From Picocystis sp. L7 (taxonomy: Eukaryota > Chlorophyta > Picocystophyceae > Picocystales > Picocystaceae), in NCBI GenBank assembly GCA_020975725.1, contig QXJR01000021.1:124001-188000 (forward strand): a DNA stretch of 64,000 bases. The letters run 5' to 3'. Within the stretch, counting starts at the first letter, position 1. The number at the start of each line of letters is the position of its first letter. Of the stretch, positions 55,191 to 64,000 are shown piece after piece. The translations under genes and the position numbers were made by a program. Below the pieces are notes generated by a model that was not told the origin of the DNA, made no database searches, and worked only from the letters and a program-made list of their open reading frames with translations.

Positions 55191-56534
55191 ATGTTGGTCG
55201 AAGGAAACTGGATCCAACCCATCCAGACGAGCGAACCAACCAACCAACCAACGAGAGTCGTGTGTTGCGAAACCAAACGGCGCACGAAAAAACACCCACA
55301 CGAACGCAAGGCTGACGACCGAACGTACGTGGGCCCGACGGACGAAGTGGTGGTGTCGGCGGGATACGCCAACACCTTTGGGACGTCGTTCCGTGTGACG
55401 ACCTTCGGCGAATCGCACGGGAAAGGCGTAGGATGCGTCGTCGATGGATGCCCGCCCAGACTCCCATTGAGCGAAAAAGATCTGCAGAAGGAATTGGATC
55501 GACGGCGGCCTGGTCAGAGCATCATCACCACACCAAGGAAAGAAGCCGATGCCTGCGAAATCCTATCCGGGGTGGTCGATGGCATGACCAGTGGAACACC
55601 CATAGCAGTGCTCGTCCGAAATAAAGATCAACGATCCAAGGACTACTCAGAAATGTCGGTTGCATATCGCCCCTCTCATGCAGATGCCACGTACGATTAC
55701 AAATATGGCGTACGGGCCGTGGCAGGAGGAGGTCGCTCCTCTGCAAGAGAAACCATCGGTAGGGTTGCGGCTGGAGCTATTGCCAAGAAACTTCTTCAAG
55801 CAGTGGCAGGCACAGAAGTGCTTGCCTATGTGTCGGAGGTGAAGGACATCAAGGCCAACAATGTGGACCTAGGCAAGTTCACGATGGAAGACGTGGAAGC
55901 CAACATGGTCCGTTGCCCGGACCAGGAATCGGCCCAGGCTATGATCGATCAGATCAATGAAGTAAGGAACCGTGGTGAATCTTGTGGAGGGGTAGTGACC
56001 TGCGTCTGTCGCAATGTACCTCGAGGTTTGGGAGCACCAGTGTTTGACAAGCTTGAAGCGGACCTTGCAAAGGCAGCGATGAGTCTACCAGCAACAAAGG
56101 GGTTTGAAATCGGCAGCGGTTTTGCGGGATCTCGTATGCTGGGTAGTGAACACAACGATGAGTTTTACGTGGAGGATGGTGTGGTACGCACCCGCACCAA
56201 CCGATCGGGGGGGATACAAGGTGGCATTTCGAACGGCGAGCACATTGTTGTACGCATAGCGTTCAAGCCAACATCTACCATTGCGATCAAGCAGCAAACT
56301 GTCACAAGGGAGGGGGAAGAAACAGAGCTGAGGGCGCGTGGGCGGCACGATCCGTGTGTCGTTCCCCGAGCTGTACCAATGGTGGAGTCCATGATTGCAC
56401 TGGTTCTGGCTGACCATCTCCTGCAAAACCACGCACAATGCGGTCTGTTGACGGACGAGATGCTTGCCAACCTGGTCATAGAGGAAGGGCGCGAAGAGGA
56501 AACTTCTCCATCAAACCTAGCCGGCGCAACATAA
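55191..56534 (+). CDS. aroC: Chorismate synthase, plastid type
   Basis: The protein has 447 residues from ATG 55191. It catalyses the last shikimate-pathway step, EPSP to chorismate, using reduced FMN. Signatures are GESHGKG (73-79), RRPGQS, the stretch [34 protein letters not shown] and [13 protein letters not shown], all typical of the plant/cyanobacterial monofunctional enzyme without a flavin reductase domain. The N-terminal about 58 residues precede the conserved start ([16 protein letters not shown]) and are rich in T, R and K. They could be a transit peptide, although plastid import signals cannot be judged surely here. The gene has no intron in the conserved part. It is followed on the same strand by the photolyase/cryptochrome gene. 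Confidence 0.95.
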   Translation: MLVEGNWIQPIQTSEPTNQPTRVVCCETKRRTKKHPHERKADDRTYVGPTDEVVVSAGYANTFGTSFRVTTFGESHGKGVGCVVDGCPPRLPLSEKDLQKELDRRRPGQSIITTPRKEADACEILSGVVDGMTSGTPIAVLVRNKDQRSKDYSEMSVAYRPSHADATYDYKYGVRAVAGGGRSSARETIGRVAAGAIAKKLLQAVAGTEVLAYVSEVKDIKANNVDLGKFTMEDVEANMVRCPDQESAQAMIDQINEVRNRGESCGGVVTCVCRNVPRGLGAPVFDKLEADLAKAAMSLPATKGFEIGSGFAGSRMLGSEHNDEFYVEDGVVRTRTNRSGGIQGGISNGEHIVVRIAFKPTSTIAIKQQTVTREGEETELRARGRHDPCVVPRAVPMVESMIALVLADHLLQNHAQCGLLTDEMLANLVIEEGREEETSPSNLAGAT

Positions 56535-57154
56535 AGCAGCGCTTGGACCAGAGGTGAAAGATATGTATCTCTTCATGGCAAGGACAGCACATTCGTTTTG
56601 CCCTGACTGCATGGAAGTGCAATATACCTCGTCCAGCCAAAAAGAACTTGTGCTGTACGCCTTTACAGGGCTGGTAGCAGTCTCTTTGAAACCAATCCAT
56701 CGCACCATATGCGCGTGTGGCCTGATTCGATCACGTTCCCTTCCCTTGACCTCTCCCCTCAAGTGACGATGGTGAATAGCACCTTCGCATCGACCTGTGT
56801 GCATCGATGGGCAAGCGTGATGGTTCCTTGGACATTACGTTTACGGACCACCGCGGTTGTCTATTCTTCATGATTGGCACCTCCTCGTCCCCATGCTTGG
56901 GTGGTTCCACAACCAAGTAGGGTTGGATCCTCCACCTTCTGCCGCTTTCCCATCGATGGGTCCACCACCACGGGGGGGGAATGCCACGTGGAACTCCTCC
57001 GTCTTCACCACGTACTTTCGACGTGGCGAAGCGAATCGTATCGGAACGGCCTCGCCAACCATCGCGAAAGAGGTGTGCTTCGCTGCACGTGGCTTCGAAC
57101 GCAAAGGTCGTGCTGCCGGTGCGAAACAATCCGAAAGAAGGAAGGATCGAGGAA
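56535..57154. other. Spacer between chorismate synthase and photolyase genes
   Basis: No gene is supported. The frame of the photolyase is open back to 56981, but the added residues are Arg/Ser-rich and not conserved-looking. Confidence 0.35.
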
Positions 57155-58978
57155 ATGCGAGGGTCGGAAAAGCTCGCGACGGGAACCGTCGTGTGGTTTC
57201 GACGCGATTTGAGGATTCATGACCATCAAGCACTCCACGCGGCTTGGAAAAGAGGTGGAACGGTAACGTGCGTGTACGTGCAAGGTTTCGACGAGGATGG
57301 GCTTGCGAGAGCTCAGCAGGCGTGGATGCTGCGCGCGAGGAGGGCGCTGCACAATTCTCTGATGCAGAAATATGGCACCTCGCTCTGGTGCTGTAAGCCA
57401 TCGGGAAGTGGGCACGTATCGGTCGCCCAGGCACTCGAAGCTTGCCTCAACGCTATTGGAGCAACGCACCTGTTCTTCTCTAAAAGATATGAACCGGATG
57501 CGGCTTTGGAGGACGATCGTATAGCGCAGCTTATCAACGAAGCTGGGTACAATGCCAGAAGCTTTGGGGGGCACTTGCTCTTTCAGCCCATGGATGTGGA
57601 CAAGTGGATGAGCTCAGGAAAGAAAATTGGGAGGGCCCACTACGGAACCTTGCTTCCAATGCTCCATGCTTTCAAGCAAATGGGAGACGTCGGGGAAGTC
57701 CTACAACCCCCACCGGGCCTTGGCCATCTACCAGCAAACAAACGAAAGAACTTAGAATCTGTGTGCGTGGATACGGCCTCTGAAGCATTCCAAGAGAATG
57801 ATTCGGTTGCCTCTTGGGCAAAACCTGTGATGCAGGCATGGGATGTGACAGAAGAGGGTGCAAGAAATGCAATGGATCGCTTCATGAACATAAAGCTACA
57901 GAAGTACGAGGCTCAACGATCAAGAGCAGATCTGCAGGCTGTGTCCTGTCTTTCTCCTTATCTGGCAAGTGGCATGATTAGTCCAAGGGCAGTTTACAGA
58001 GCATCACTGACCAGTCAGCAAGGTGGCAGGCAAATGCCGGTGTCAAAAACCTTCTCGCGGCGCTTGCTTTGGAGAGACCTAGCGTACTGGCAGTTTTATC
58101 GTTTTGCGCATTTGGACCATAAACCATTACGAGCTCACCATGCTGCCCATGCCTGGAGCAACAATCCCAGACATTTGCACGCATGGCAGAAGGGTCTCAC
58201 AGGTTACCCGATCGTTGATGCGGGCATGCGGCAGCTGTGGCGCACGGGTTGGATGCCTCAGAACATCCGCATGGCAACTGCAAGTTTTCTGACTGAGCAC
58301 CTCAATATTTCTTGGTTCGATGGTCTCTCCTGGTATAGGGATACGCTGGTAGACCACGACTTGGCAATCAACTCCATGATGTGGCAGAATGCTGGACGGT
58401 CGGGATTAGACCAGTGGAATTTCGTCATCCACCCGATCACCAGTCCCAAGGCTAGTGACCCAACTGGAGAGTACGTGCGTGCGTGGATACCAGAGCTTGC
58501 AAAACTTCCAACGAAGTGGATTCATCAACCTTGGAAGGCTCCCGAGCATGTGCTCCGACAGGCTGGGGTAAGTATCGGGGTGCAGTATCCCGACAGAATC
58601 GTTCAGAACTTGGAGGAGGCACGTGATGCAACCCTGAAGCACACTCTGGATATGCAACGTGCCGCGTGCCGCTTTTATCACACGACTGGTGGGTATGACG
58701 TCATCTGGTTTCAAGCGATGTCGTCGGCAGAGAAGGAGGCACATCTTACCAATAGTGATGCACAGGAATTGGAGCCAGCATTCGTTCATGTCTTCACCCG
58801 CAAAGAACTTCGGCTTGCTGGAGCGGTGGAGGAAAGAAGCAAGGCAAGTTCCGATCCCTCTCCTACTCCCTCTTCGACGAAAAAGAGCACGGCTCGTAAA
58901 CGTGCCAAGGTTCAACGATCATCCAACCAGGTCTTGCTCAAGCAGTACTATCAGGAGTTGCAGGATGGTTTAGAATAA
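57155..58978 (+). CDS. Photolyase/cryptochrome family flavoprotein
   Basis: The protein has 607 residues from ATG 57155, the nearest Met before the antenna-domain start TVVWFRRDLRIHDHQAL (11-27). The alpha/beta photolyase domain runs to about residue 150. The FAD domain shows CLSPYLASGMISPRAVY, LLWRDLAYWQFYRF, LTGYPIVDAGMRQLWRTGWM, RMATASFLTEHLNISW and NSMMWQNAGRSGLDQWNF. DPTGEYVRAWIPELAKLP follows. The W-Q-N-A-G stretch where DASH and animal types have other residues suggests a plant-like or CryP-like branch, not DASH. The C-terminal about 60 residues are Ser/Lys-rich (STKKSTARKRAKVQ), like a nuclear signal. Whether it repairs DNA or is a blue-light receptor cannot be told by eye. A TGACGTCA palindrome lies at 58997-59004, just after the stop. 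Confidence 0.9.
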   Translation: MRGSEKLATGTVVWFRRDLRIHDHQALHAAWKRGGTVTCVYVQGFDEDGLARAQQAWMLRARRALHNSLMQKYGTSLWCCKPSGSGHVSVAQALEACLNAIGATHLFFSKRYEPDAALEDDRIAQLINEAGYNARSFGGHLLFQPMDVDKWMSSGKKIGRAHYGTLLPMLHAFKQMGDVGEVLQPPPGLGHLPANKRKNLESVCVDTASEAFQENDSVASWAKPVMQAWDVTEEGARNAMDRFMNIKLQKYEAQRSRADLQAVSCLSPYLASGMISPRAVYRASLTSQQGGRQMPVSKTFSRRLLWRDLAYWQFYRFAHLDHKPLRAHHAAHAWSNNPRHLHAWQKGLTGYPIVDAGMRQLWRTGWMPQNIRMATASFLTEHLNISWFDGLSWYRDTLVDHDLAINSMMWQNAGRSGLDQWNFVIHPITSPKASDPTGEYVRAWIPELAKLPTKWIHQPWKAPEHVLRQAGVSIGVQYPDRIVQNLEEARDATLKHTLDMQRAACRFYHTTGGYDVIWFQAMSSAEKEAHLTNSDAQELEPAFVHVFTRKELRLAGAVEERSKASSDPSPTPSSTKKSTARKRAKVQRSSNQVLLKQYYQELQDGLE

Positions 58979-59256
58979 AACGAGCTTGCTCCTTGCTGAC
59001 GTCACTGCGGTACGCTTTCGTCCCACGCATCTCTCATATGCGTGTGCATGTGGCGATGTACGTTGCATGTTTTCGATTCCCTACTCTCGCCAGAAAAGCC
59101 GGGTGCTTCACGCAGTCCTTTCGTCGCATCCAAACACGGCGAGGTGTCCCAAGGATCTGTCGAATTAGGGTGCCCAGCGCAGGTGCCAGGACCGCCCGGA
59201 CGCTACCGTGTCGTAAAAGTCTCGTTTACCTCCTACGCGGCTGCCGCGCCGAAAAG

Positions 59257-59265
59257 AAAAAAAAA
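59257..59265 (-). terminator. Pol III oligo-T terminator of U6
   Basis: Nine consecutive T residues on the minus strand directly follow the U6 sequence. Confidence 0.85.
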
Positions 59266-59365
59266 CTTTGGACCATTTCTCGTCTTATGCGTGTCATCCT
59301 TGCGCAGGGGCCATGCTAATCTTCTCTGTTAAAGTTCCAAATTTGACAAATGTCTCCGAAGAGAC
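59266..59365 (-). ncRNA. U6: U6 spliceosomal snRNA
   Basis: Read on the minus strand, the sequence begins with a 5' stem-loop GTCTC-TTCG-GAGAC. It continues with AACAGAGAAGATTAGCATGG (the conserved ACAGAGA box and following block), CCCCTGCGCAAGGATGACAC (AGC/U6 internal stem-loop region) and GCATAAGACGAGAAATGGTCC. A run of nine T bases follows, as expected for Pol III termination. The near-invariant core leaves little doubt. The 5' end is set by the stem-loop and may be off by a base or two. Confidence 0.95.
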
Positions 59366-59389
59366 ATTATCGTTTGATCATCGATTGCA

Positions 59390-59395
59390 CTTATA
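59390..59395 (-). promoter_or_regulatory. TATA element of the U6 gene
   Basis: TATAAG (minus strand) lies 25-30 bases before the U6 5' end, the usual position in type 3 Pol III promoters. Confidence 0.65.
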
Positions 59396-62038
59396 CCCAG
59401 GCACACAGACTCCTCGAACCGGTGGTGGGACCTTTTCAAACTCCCTGCCGAGCTCGGGAGAGGATCCACTCGGGGAGTTTATTCTCTGTCAGAGAATGGC
59501 CTCGGTCCTGCACGGAGGGACAACGTTTCCGAAGGGAACGGTTTCCACCGCGCTTCGTTTGAATTGCATTCGTGCGACATCGGACGCTTGATATGCCTGA
59601 GTGGGTGCATCGATTCACACTCTCAAAGCCGCCGCCAAGCACCTCCCACCATCCAGTCGCTCGTCCGCGGAATCCATCGAACGAACCCATCCGGTTCAAA
59701 CCGATCACCGAAACCTGCGAGACCCTCGGTAAACTGAGGATAAACGCGCTTTCGCCCTCCTCGGGCACCCGGGTGGAGATGGGCAGCTCATTTTCGAATC
59801 CAACGATCGGCCTTGGGAACTCGGACAAGCTCCTGGATGCGTGCATTGTCGAAACCACCACAAGCATTTGGGTGCGGAGGTCAACCAATTTATCTTCTCC
59901 TCAAGAACATCATCGCACCACTATTGTGAACGTTTGCTTCTTCGCGTGCGGTTGGAGCCTTGCAGTAGATTTCTAGGTCACCGCAAAATATGCCCCTCGT
60001 TGAGGCCACATGAAAGACAACTCACCACGAGTAATTTTCTTGGTAGGAAATTTAGCAGTGTCATTAGAACTCCTAAATACAAATCCATCAAAACGAACCA
60101 TAACCATTTCAATAGACCATCCAATGGGGACATATTAAGTTCAAGTCTATGATTGATCACAATTGGATCAAAACCAAAAATGCAACACCATGCTCGTAGT
60201 GTGCAGAAATGCAAGCTCCCTGGCTTTGCCACGCATGATAGCAACCGAATAATGATCAAGCTTTCGCCGGGCCTTTTTGTTTCAAAAAGCCTGCAGGGAT
60301 ATACTTACTCTTCTATGGAACCTCTACCTCCTCAAAAATGATGGCGGCACCGTCTACTGTCGTAGGAACTTGGAGGTACGTGCAATCTGGAGCGAAGAAA
60401 GCTCCAATGGGGATGCGACCTTCAGGACAAGCCGTGAGTGCTCGAGCTCCCTATAGTGACTAGCATGATGCCAAATTGTTACTCTAAGAAGTCTTCTAGG
60501 CTATACTCAAGCTTGTATGGAAGATCTTAGGATGCGGAGAGGAGGTCTCAAAAGGATTGTACTAGATACTTTTGTGTAACCGTAAAACAAGCTTGGCTTA
60601 CAAGGCCAATGTAGTATTGCATTCCATCACGAAGACGATCCGCTCGTTGTGTCGATAGTGGGATCTAGTCTCCGTGAGGAAATCCAAAAGTTCAACCCAC
60701 GAAGCAAGGCTTTTCTACATCACAAAACGGCAAGACACCTACACTTGTATGACAACGGCCACACGAGAAGCAATTTATCATGCTATTATGGGACATCTTG
60801 TGATGTATCGAAGTATACCATGTTAGGGACGAAGAGGAAAAGGTGACTGGGGGATTTTTGTATGTTCCCCTTGTGTTCGACTTAAAGTACATTCAATACA
60901 ATCAACAACAGTCTACTCTCGTGTTTTTCGTCAACCGTTATGATACGTACTCCAATTGTAGTGATGAAAAGCTCTATCCAAGGGATTCTCATCATATTGT
61001 TTAGATGAAAAACAATTTGTTCCATGTATTCTTTTTTTAAGACGAATGGGTGACCGGTAGCTTCTATTTTAAGCACCTAAAAGTCACAAAGAGTATGGCA
61101 TGAAGAGGCGTCCAAGGAAGCGAAGAACGAGGTAGACGATGTTGGGTTGCTTTGCTTCTACAAAAGGGACAAACAATGCATCTCTGCGTAGGATTCGTGC
61201 ATTGACCGCCATAAAACATGTGGGGGAATGACAACTCGGTTAGTTTGCGCAACTACAAGTTGAATCCCGTTTCGTGGCGAATGTGCAAAAGGTATGCTCA
61301 TGGAGTTTAACCGTGTCGATTGCAAAGTCGTATTTGCCAAGGTGAATCACGCGATAGCTGTCATGACCTATAGTCTGCATGAGTCTCCAAAAGTGGACTT
61401 GAAAGGCCTTTTTCACGTTTGGGTAGATGATGGAATGTCGAGACGAGGCAGTGATGGGAGTCGACACACCAAGTTCGATGTATCAATAGTAAAAACAAGC
61501 ATCAATGCCATGAGTTTGTTGGGCGCTTCGATGAGCAGGAATATCCTTCGAATGCACATGAGAAACAATGCCTTTGCAATTGAATACCGTGCAGATTTGC
61601 CAATAAGGTGGGCGGCACCACGAAATTTTTAATGGACACAAACGTTTCGTGATGGATGACTCCCCATGACAACTACTTAGCATCAACGTTAGAAAGGATT
61701 ATCGTGTGGACATGAAGAGAGGGGGCGAGACAATAGAACTTGACAATAGCTCCTTTGTGCCATTAAACCAATGGTCGCGAAAGATGATACCACGAAGGGT
61801 TCGCGTTCACTTTGCAATCCTTTCTCTTCACATCGACCAAAGTGATCCCGCATACTCTCTAGAAGGGAGCAGGTGCGATTAGGAGAGAGGGCACGTAAGC
61901 GATCGCCTCCCTCTACAAGGAAACACACACTTCCAAATCATGATCTATAGCACTGGCTTTCAAGGCAAGCTACACATCTGGCCATGGCTAGACAAGGCCA
62001 CCCTGGTTTAAAATGGGTACTTTATTTCAAAAGGAGTA
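59396..62038. other. Gene-poor stretch, AT-rich after about 59980
   Basis: The first 600 bases (to about 59980) hold the upstream sequence of U6 and no other recognised feature. The rest is AT-rich with short frames and no domain. It resembles the blocks at 19811-20934 and 28454-30600. Faint RNase H-like words on the minus strand near 61490-61680 are too weak to call an element. Confidence 0.35.
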
Positions 62039-63403
62039 CTAGGCTGCTTGCGCCTGTACCTCTCGCGTGTGGCCAAGAAGGCGTACAGGATGTTCCAAGA
62101 GGGACACAAAGCTGTTGAGGAACTCAGCCGTCACTTGGCCGTCGTACACCCGATGGTCAGCAGACAGCGTCACAGACATACGCGTGATGGTAGTCGGTCT
62201 GCCCTCGTGAAGAACCACCTGTGGCAGGCCTGCACCTACCGCCATGATGCATGCTTGTGGTGGATTGATGATGGCATTGAATTGTCCGATGCCAAACATA
62301 CCCAAGTTGGAGATGCTAAAGCTGCCTCCCTGGAATTCCTCGGGACGAAGCTTCCCTGCTCGTGCACGTGAAGCCAGATCCTTTACTTCGCGAGATATTT
62401 CCTCCACAGCTATTTCATCTGCACGCTTCACGATGGGCGTGATAAGCCCTCCTTCCGTGGCCACCGCCACGGAAATATCCACCTGCTCGTTGCGACGCGC
62501 CTCTTGGATCGTTGCATCCCAAGAAGCATTCGCACTCGGCACCTGTCGCAAGGCCAGGGCACAAGCACGGAGGACGAAATCGTTCACCGACAAGGACGTG
62601 CCTGCTGCTTTGAGTTCTTTTCGCAGTGCCAGGATCGGATCCAGCGTGGCTTCTGCATTGACGTACAGATGCGGGATGTCCACTTTGGACTCCAACAACC
62701 TTCGAGCAATCACACGTCTGACGTTGGTGTGTGGAATCCTTACTTCACCCTCCACCAGCGGTTGTTCCTGCACAGCAGCCGGTTTTTCGACGGGTTTGGA
62801 TAGTTCCGCAGGTTCCGGATCTACTGGCACCTGTTTCTTGGTCGATGATGTCGAGACTCCTTCTTCGATGGCGCGATACGCGTCCTCTTTTGTCACCGTC
62901 CCTTTGTGTCCCGTCCCACGTACTTGTGTGAGGTCCAATCCGTGTTCGACGAGTAATCTCCGCACAGACGGCCAAACACGCATGCTCGATTGATGTCCCG
63001 CGTCCATTTGATTGTCATCGCTACGTTTTGCGTCCGTTTGGTTCCCACTCGAAGCACCTTCTTCGGAGACGGCGTAGTTCGCAAACGCAGGCACATGTTC
63101 GGCTTCTTCCACCATCACTGCCACGGGCGTTCCTACAGGCACGTCTTTGGCGTCTTCTCCGACCAGTATCTTTGCCAGCACGCCTTCGTCTTGCGCATCC
63201 CACGGCATGGTGGCTTTGTCGGTCTCGATTTCCGCCAGTGCGTCTCCTGCCTGCACCGCCTCTCCTTCACGCTTCAACCAGGCTGCGATGCGTCCCGAAG
63301 CCATGGTGGGACTCAAAGCCGGCATCCCAAGCTTCACGTGCGGCGGAAGTGCATCGCTGGAGAGTCCACGTCGCAGCGACAGCAGTCCACGAAGCAAGCG
63401 CAT
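62039..63403 (-). CDS. DLAT: Dihydrolipoyl acetyltransferase, E2 of the mitochondrial pyruvate dehydrogenase complex
   Basis: The protein has 454 residues from ATG 63403, which opens a typical mitochondrial presequence (MRLLRGLLSLRRGLSS). The order is one lipoyl domain (LGMPALSPTM; lipoylated Lys in ETDKATMPW, about 63) and a flexible linker. Next come the E1/E3-binding domain (VWPSVRRLLVEHGLDLTQVRGTGHKGTVTKEDA) and a Pro-rich linker. The catalytic domain has the active-site motif DHRVYDG (416-422) and SISNLGMFGI. The words PALSPTM and ETDKAT mark PDH E2 rather than the 2-oxoglutarate or branched-chain E2. It transfers acetyl groups to CoA. Only one lipoyl domain is present, as in some plant and algal forms. 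Confidence 0.95.
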   Translation of the reverse strand: MRLLRGLLSLRRGLSSDALPPHVKLGMPALSPTMASGRIAAWLKREGEAVQAGDALAEIETDKATMPWDAQDEGVLAKILVGEDAKDVPVGTPVAVMVEEAEHVPAFANYAVSEEGASSGNQTDAKRSDDNQMDAGHQSSMRVWPSVRRLLVEHGLDLTQVRGTGHKGTVTKEDAYRAIEEGVSTSSTKKQVPVDPEPAELSKPVEKPAAVQEQPLVEGEVRIPHTNVRRVIARRLLESKVDIPHLYVNAEATLDPILALRKELKAAGTSLSVNDFVLRACALALRQVPSANASWDATIQEARRNEQVDISVAVATEGGLITPIVKRADEIAVEEISREVKDLASRARAGKLRPEEFQGGSFSISNLGMFGIGQFNAIINPPQACIMAVGAGLPQVVLHEGRPTTITRMSVTLSADHRVYDGQVTAEFLNSFVSLLEHPVRLLGHTREVQAQAA

Positions 63404-63511
63404 GGCGTGATGTCGGCGTGCCACGACTCGTCCTCCGACGTCCTTCCCAATTCCGGTCTCCAAATGTCGGATTAGGGTTTCTGGATCCCAACCGACCGGT
63501 TCGATCCCCTT

Positions 63512-64000
63512 TCATAGGAGCACTGGAAAGGGAGACGATCGGGGCCGACCGATGGAAGGGCCCGGAAGGGAGAATGTCAGACGATGCCCCTTTTGGAGTG
63601 GACCAAGGACCAGAGAGCCTGAACGAACACTACAGGGCCCACCGGATGGAAGACCGGAATGGATGGGATGGGAGTGACAGGTGTTGTGTTTCATGCACGA
63701 CGCAAAGCAGGTCGATTCACTTGGAGGAAACAAGCCATCATTTCTGAGTGGGTGCTGGAAAAGGGGCAAGCACGGGAGCAAGTCCCCTGATCCTCTATTT
63801 TTTTTGTTAAAAATGAATGGAATAGATAGGATGTGATGGATGGATGGAACATCGCAAACAACTCACAATCTTAAAGTCGTCAAAGGTAACGCACTTGCGC
63901 GAGTGGATGGTATACGGCAAGGCCCACTCCTGCAGGAAGGCTTTGTATCGCATACAGAGCATCGAGAGTGATTCCAAGTATAAATGAGAGAATGGGCATC
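63512..64000 (-). CDS. Partial gene at the window edge, two exons visible
   Basis: On the minus strand 64000-63867 is open and reads LYLESLSMLCMRYKAF, then LQEWALPYTIHSRKCVTFDD, then FKI. A donor GTGAGT follows (63866-63861), and an intron of 112 bases would end TTTTCCAG at 63755. The next frame (HPLRNDGLFPPSES...) runs open to a stop at 63512. The phase is 0 on both sides. The words KCVTFDDFKI recall the end of a histone-fold protein (K.vT.dDf), but the evidence is too short to name a family. The 5' part lies outside the window. The second exon's coding nature is doubtful because it becomes Pro/Ser-rich. Confidence 0.3.
63755..63866 (-). other. Putative intron of the edge gene
   Basis: Donor GTGAGT, acceptor CCCCTTTTCCAG, 112 bases, with a T-rich tract. 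It depends on the partial gene call. Confidence 0.3.

Noticed and set aside
54070-55467. 465-residue minus-strand frame across the divergent promoter
   Set aside because: It overlaps both the DUF1995 and chorismate synthase genes in other frames and consists of Pro/Arg/Ser-rich sequence.
1-64000. CRISPR arrays, bacterial operons or phage genes
   Set aside because: Spaced direct repeats, Shine-Dalgarno-led operons and phage structural genes are all absent; spliceosomal introns and U6 show a eukaryotic nuclear genome.

Overview
This is nuclear DNA of a photosynthetic eukaryote, most likely an alga. Several host genes point to a plastid: a violaxanthin de-epoxidase-related protein, a DUF1995 (LPA3-type) protein, a plant-type chorismate synthase and a RuvC/MOC1-like resolvase. 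A U6 snRNA gene, two well-supported short introns, a mitochondrial pyruvate dehydrogenase E2 and acidic ribosomal protein P1 confirm a nuclear eukaryotic genome. Host genes are compact and mostly intron-free, and the introns I can place lie in the 5' part of the gene or close to it. I cannot assign the phylum from sequence alone.

Layout. From 1 to 6.6 kb lie a V-ATPase Ac45/VOA1-like membrane protein, a small unidentified membrane protein, and VDR on the minus strand. From 8.2 to 19.8 kb there is a stack of Copia LTR retrotransposons: a decayed solo LTR, then four elements (A minus, B plus, C minus, D plus), each cut exactly where the next begins. From 20.9 to 21.7 kb there is a solo LTR of a Ty3/Gypsy-type family. 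From 22.4 to 26.4 kb there is a full-size PDR-type ABC transporter. From 26.4 to 31.1 kb I see one possible first exon, an AT-rich gene-poor block and a GC-rich promoter-like block. From 31.1 to 44.8 kb a second Copia family (E) holds a complete-looking Ty3/Gypsy-type element (F). From 44.8 to 59.4 kb is a dense host gene island: RuvC/MOC1-like, histidine phosphatase, HINT1, a polynucleotide phosphatase fused to a Pol beta-type HhH domain, a ZIP metal transporter, ribosomal P1, DUF1995, chorismate synthase, a photolyase/cryptochrome and U6 snRNA. From 59.4 to 62.0 kb is gene-poor and AT-rich, followed by PDH E2 and part of an exon at the right edge.

Main points of interest. (1) Element F encodes gag-pol in one very long frame that ends inside the 3' LTR. 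Its last domain resembles phage Dam-type adenine methyltransferases and lies wholly within LTR sequence, so every LTR copy carries it, including a distant solo LTR. (2) F sits inside E and must be younger, yet F's LTR pair differs more than E's. (3) In the Copia stack, C and the 3' half of D are almost identical inverted arms while the rest differs, D lacks a target-site duplication, and the right halves of A, B and C are missing. This suggests ectopic recombination between elements. (4) The PNK phosphatase-HhH fusion is an unusual DNA-repair architecture.
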